The notes beneath the pieces were generated by a model. The model made no database searches. It was not told the origin of the DNA and saw only the letters and a list, made by a program, of their open reading frames with translations. The position numbers were made by a program, and so were the translations under genes. From Bacteriovorax sp. (lineage in GTDB: Bacteria > Bdellovibrionota > Bacteriovoracia > Bacteriovoracales > Bacteriovoracaceae), in contig JAQTTZ010000038.1 in NCBI GenBank assembly GCA_028710485.1, positions 1 through 33,164 on the forward strand: DNA of 33,164 bases, read 5' to 3'. Shown here one piece after another: positions 32,358-33,164 of this stretch. Within the stretch, counting starts at the first letter, position 1. Each line of letters starts with the position of its first letter.

Positions 32358-32434
32358 TGGCGGACCCGGTAGGATTCGAACCTACGACCTACCCCTTAGG
32401 AAGGGGTTGCTCTATCCAGCTGAGCTACGAATCC
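32358..32434 (-). tRNA. tRNA-Arg (anticodon CCT)
   Basis: Read on the minus strand, the 7-bp acceptor stem GGATTCG pairs with CGGGTCC (two G-T pairs). The D arm is GCTCAGCTGGATAGAGC, the anticodon stem ACCCC/GGGGT encloses the loop TTCCTAA with anticodon CCT, and the T arm is GTAGG-TTCGAAT-CCTAC. Discriminator G is followed by an encoded CCA (32358-32360). It decodes AGG. It marks the right end of the accessory region. Confidence 0.95.
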
Positions 32435-32472
32435 GTTTAAGAATATTGATGAGAAGAAATTAGCACATTTTA

Positions 32473-33164
32473 TCAGAAGCGCGAATAATAATCATTCCAA
32501 AATTTTCCGGCATCATCTCTCGCTCTAGTTTTGTCATTGTATAAACCTTCCAAGCGACGAGTGAGTGTCTTAAAAGTGTAGGCCGGAATGAGCTCTTTCT
32601 TTTTATAACTATCGTAAGTTCTAGACTTAAGTGCGGTTGATAAATAATCAAACTCAGCATTTTGAAAAAGCTCCAACTCTGAGAAATAATATTTCACACC
32701 AGGGATTTTTTTAACAACAATAGAAGAATCAAAATAAGTCGCTTCAGATCTCACATCGCGAATATAAACTTGTGAATCAAGTCCCATCTCATGAGTCAGA
32801 TCACTATAAACCATAGCGTCTGCTTGAGCATTATCACCAAACATTAAGATATGAAGTTTTTCACCAGTAGTTGGATCGAGGGCCTTGAACTCAACTTGCA
32901 AAATACTTTTAATGACTGCATGTTTAAAATCATAAGTAGATTCTTTGTTTTTTAAAGTCTTAAGTATCGATCCCCCCATGGGAAAATGATATTTTCCCAA
33001 CCACTTCTGGGCATCAAAAGTCAGTGTATAGGCGGCGGATACATAGTAGAAAGCAATGGTCTCAGATTTGGCCTTTTCATTATTCTTGATTTCATTGAAT
33101 AGATCGCGCATTTCGATATAGGGAATCTTTTTAAGAAAGTGGTAGGCCTGCTCCTGTGCCTTCC
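32473..33164 (-). CDS. Hypothetical protein with HAD/APP1-like segment, 5' end cut by window edge
   Basis: The frame is open from the window edge (…KAQEQAYHFLKKIPYIEM) through to the stop at 32473, so at least 230 residues are encoded and the start lies outside; the internal Met at 33111 is probably not the start. The segment DFKHAVIKSIL followed by LHILMFGDNAQADAMVYSDL resembles the second half of APP1/DUF2183-type HAD phosphatases (a conserved Lys, then 'xGDxxxxD' with acidic residues). The nucleophile DxDxT motif would lie beyond the edge and cannot be checked. The rest is helical and charged. The HAD assignment is tentative. Confidence 0.6.
   Translation of the reverse strand, partial: KAQEQAYHFLKKIPYIEMRDLFNEIKNNEKAKSETIAFYYVSAAYTLTFDAQKWLGKYHFPMGGSILKTLKNKESTYDFKHAVIKSILQVEFKALDPTTGEKLHILMFGDNAQADAMVYSDLTHEMGLDSQVYIRDVRSEATYFDSSIVVKKIPGVKYYFSELELFQNAEFDYLSTALKSRTYDSYKKKELIPAYTFKTLTRRLEGLYNDKTRARDDAGKFWNDYYSRF

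Noticed and set aside
32251..32463. 70-codon plus-strand frame across the tRNA-Arg complement
   Set aside because: It translates the antisense of the tRNA (GRIRTYDLPL...), a well-known artefact, and has no ribosome site.

Overview
The window looks like chromosomal DNA of a Bacteriovorax/Bdellovibrio-type predatory bacterium (Bdellovibrionota, most like Bacteriovoracales). The DNA is AT-rich, many small genes start with signal peptides or lipoboxes, there are two TIGR02147/DUF4423-type regulators (a family concentrated in this group), a divergent pair of DUF4360 secreted proteins, and several exported proteins of no recognised family. This assignment is inference from gene content.

Layout. 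1-5.9 kb: a membrane-anchored protein cut by the left edge, a lipoprotein, a CxxC/CxxxC zinc-ribbon-like protein next to a barrel-like exported protein, and a three-gene cluster ending in a coiled-coil/alpha-crystallin-like fusion. 5.9-9.8 kb: an MgtC/SapB membrane protein, an APP1-like HAD phosphatase, a small membrane protein on the opposite strand, and an acid ceramidase/NAAA-like Ntn hydrolase. This is a possible lipid-metabolism cluster. 10-13.9 kb: small exported proteins, the DUF4360 pair, and an HTH regulator coupled to a small exported protein. 14-18.4 kb: a PhnD-PhnC-PhnE phosphonate/phosphite-type ABC importer, a UUCG-loop terminator, and an orphan sensor histidine kinase. 18.5-24 kb: a complete dppABCDF dipeptide importer.

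24-32.4 kb looks like an accessory island that ends at a tRNA-Arg(CCT) gene. Its core is a mirror-symmetric module: regulator(-)/exported protein(+), a 14-bp convergent hairpin, exported metalloprotease-like protein(-)/regulator(+). The two exported proteins share a Gly-rich N-terminus and a histidine-glutamate motif. That motif is a full HExxHxxGxxE in one and a degenerate HExxY in the other. The module is bracketed by two direct copies of a ~280-bp unit carrying a broken HTH gene. Inverted copies of a short repeat (TTCCGGAAGGC...) lie exactly at the inner edges. Beyond it are a GNAT/ParB-like pair, a 48-residue tandem-repeat exported protein, a small exported protein, and a truncated, frameshifted serine recombinase beside the tRNA. 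The right edge holds a protein with a HAD-like segment, cut by the window.

Two transport systems (Phn and Dpp) would import phosphorus compounds and peptides, which fits a peptide-eating lifestyle. The accessory island is the most likely place for an undescribed system.
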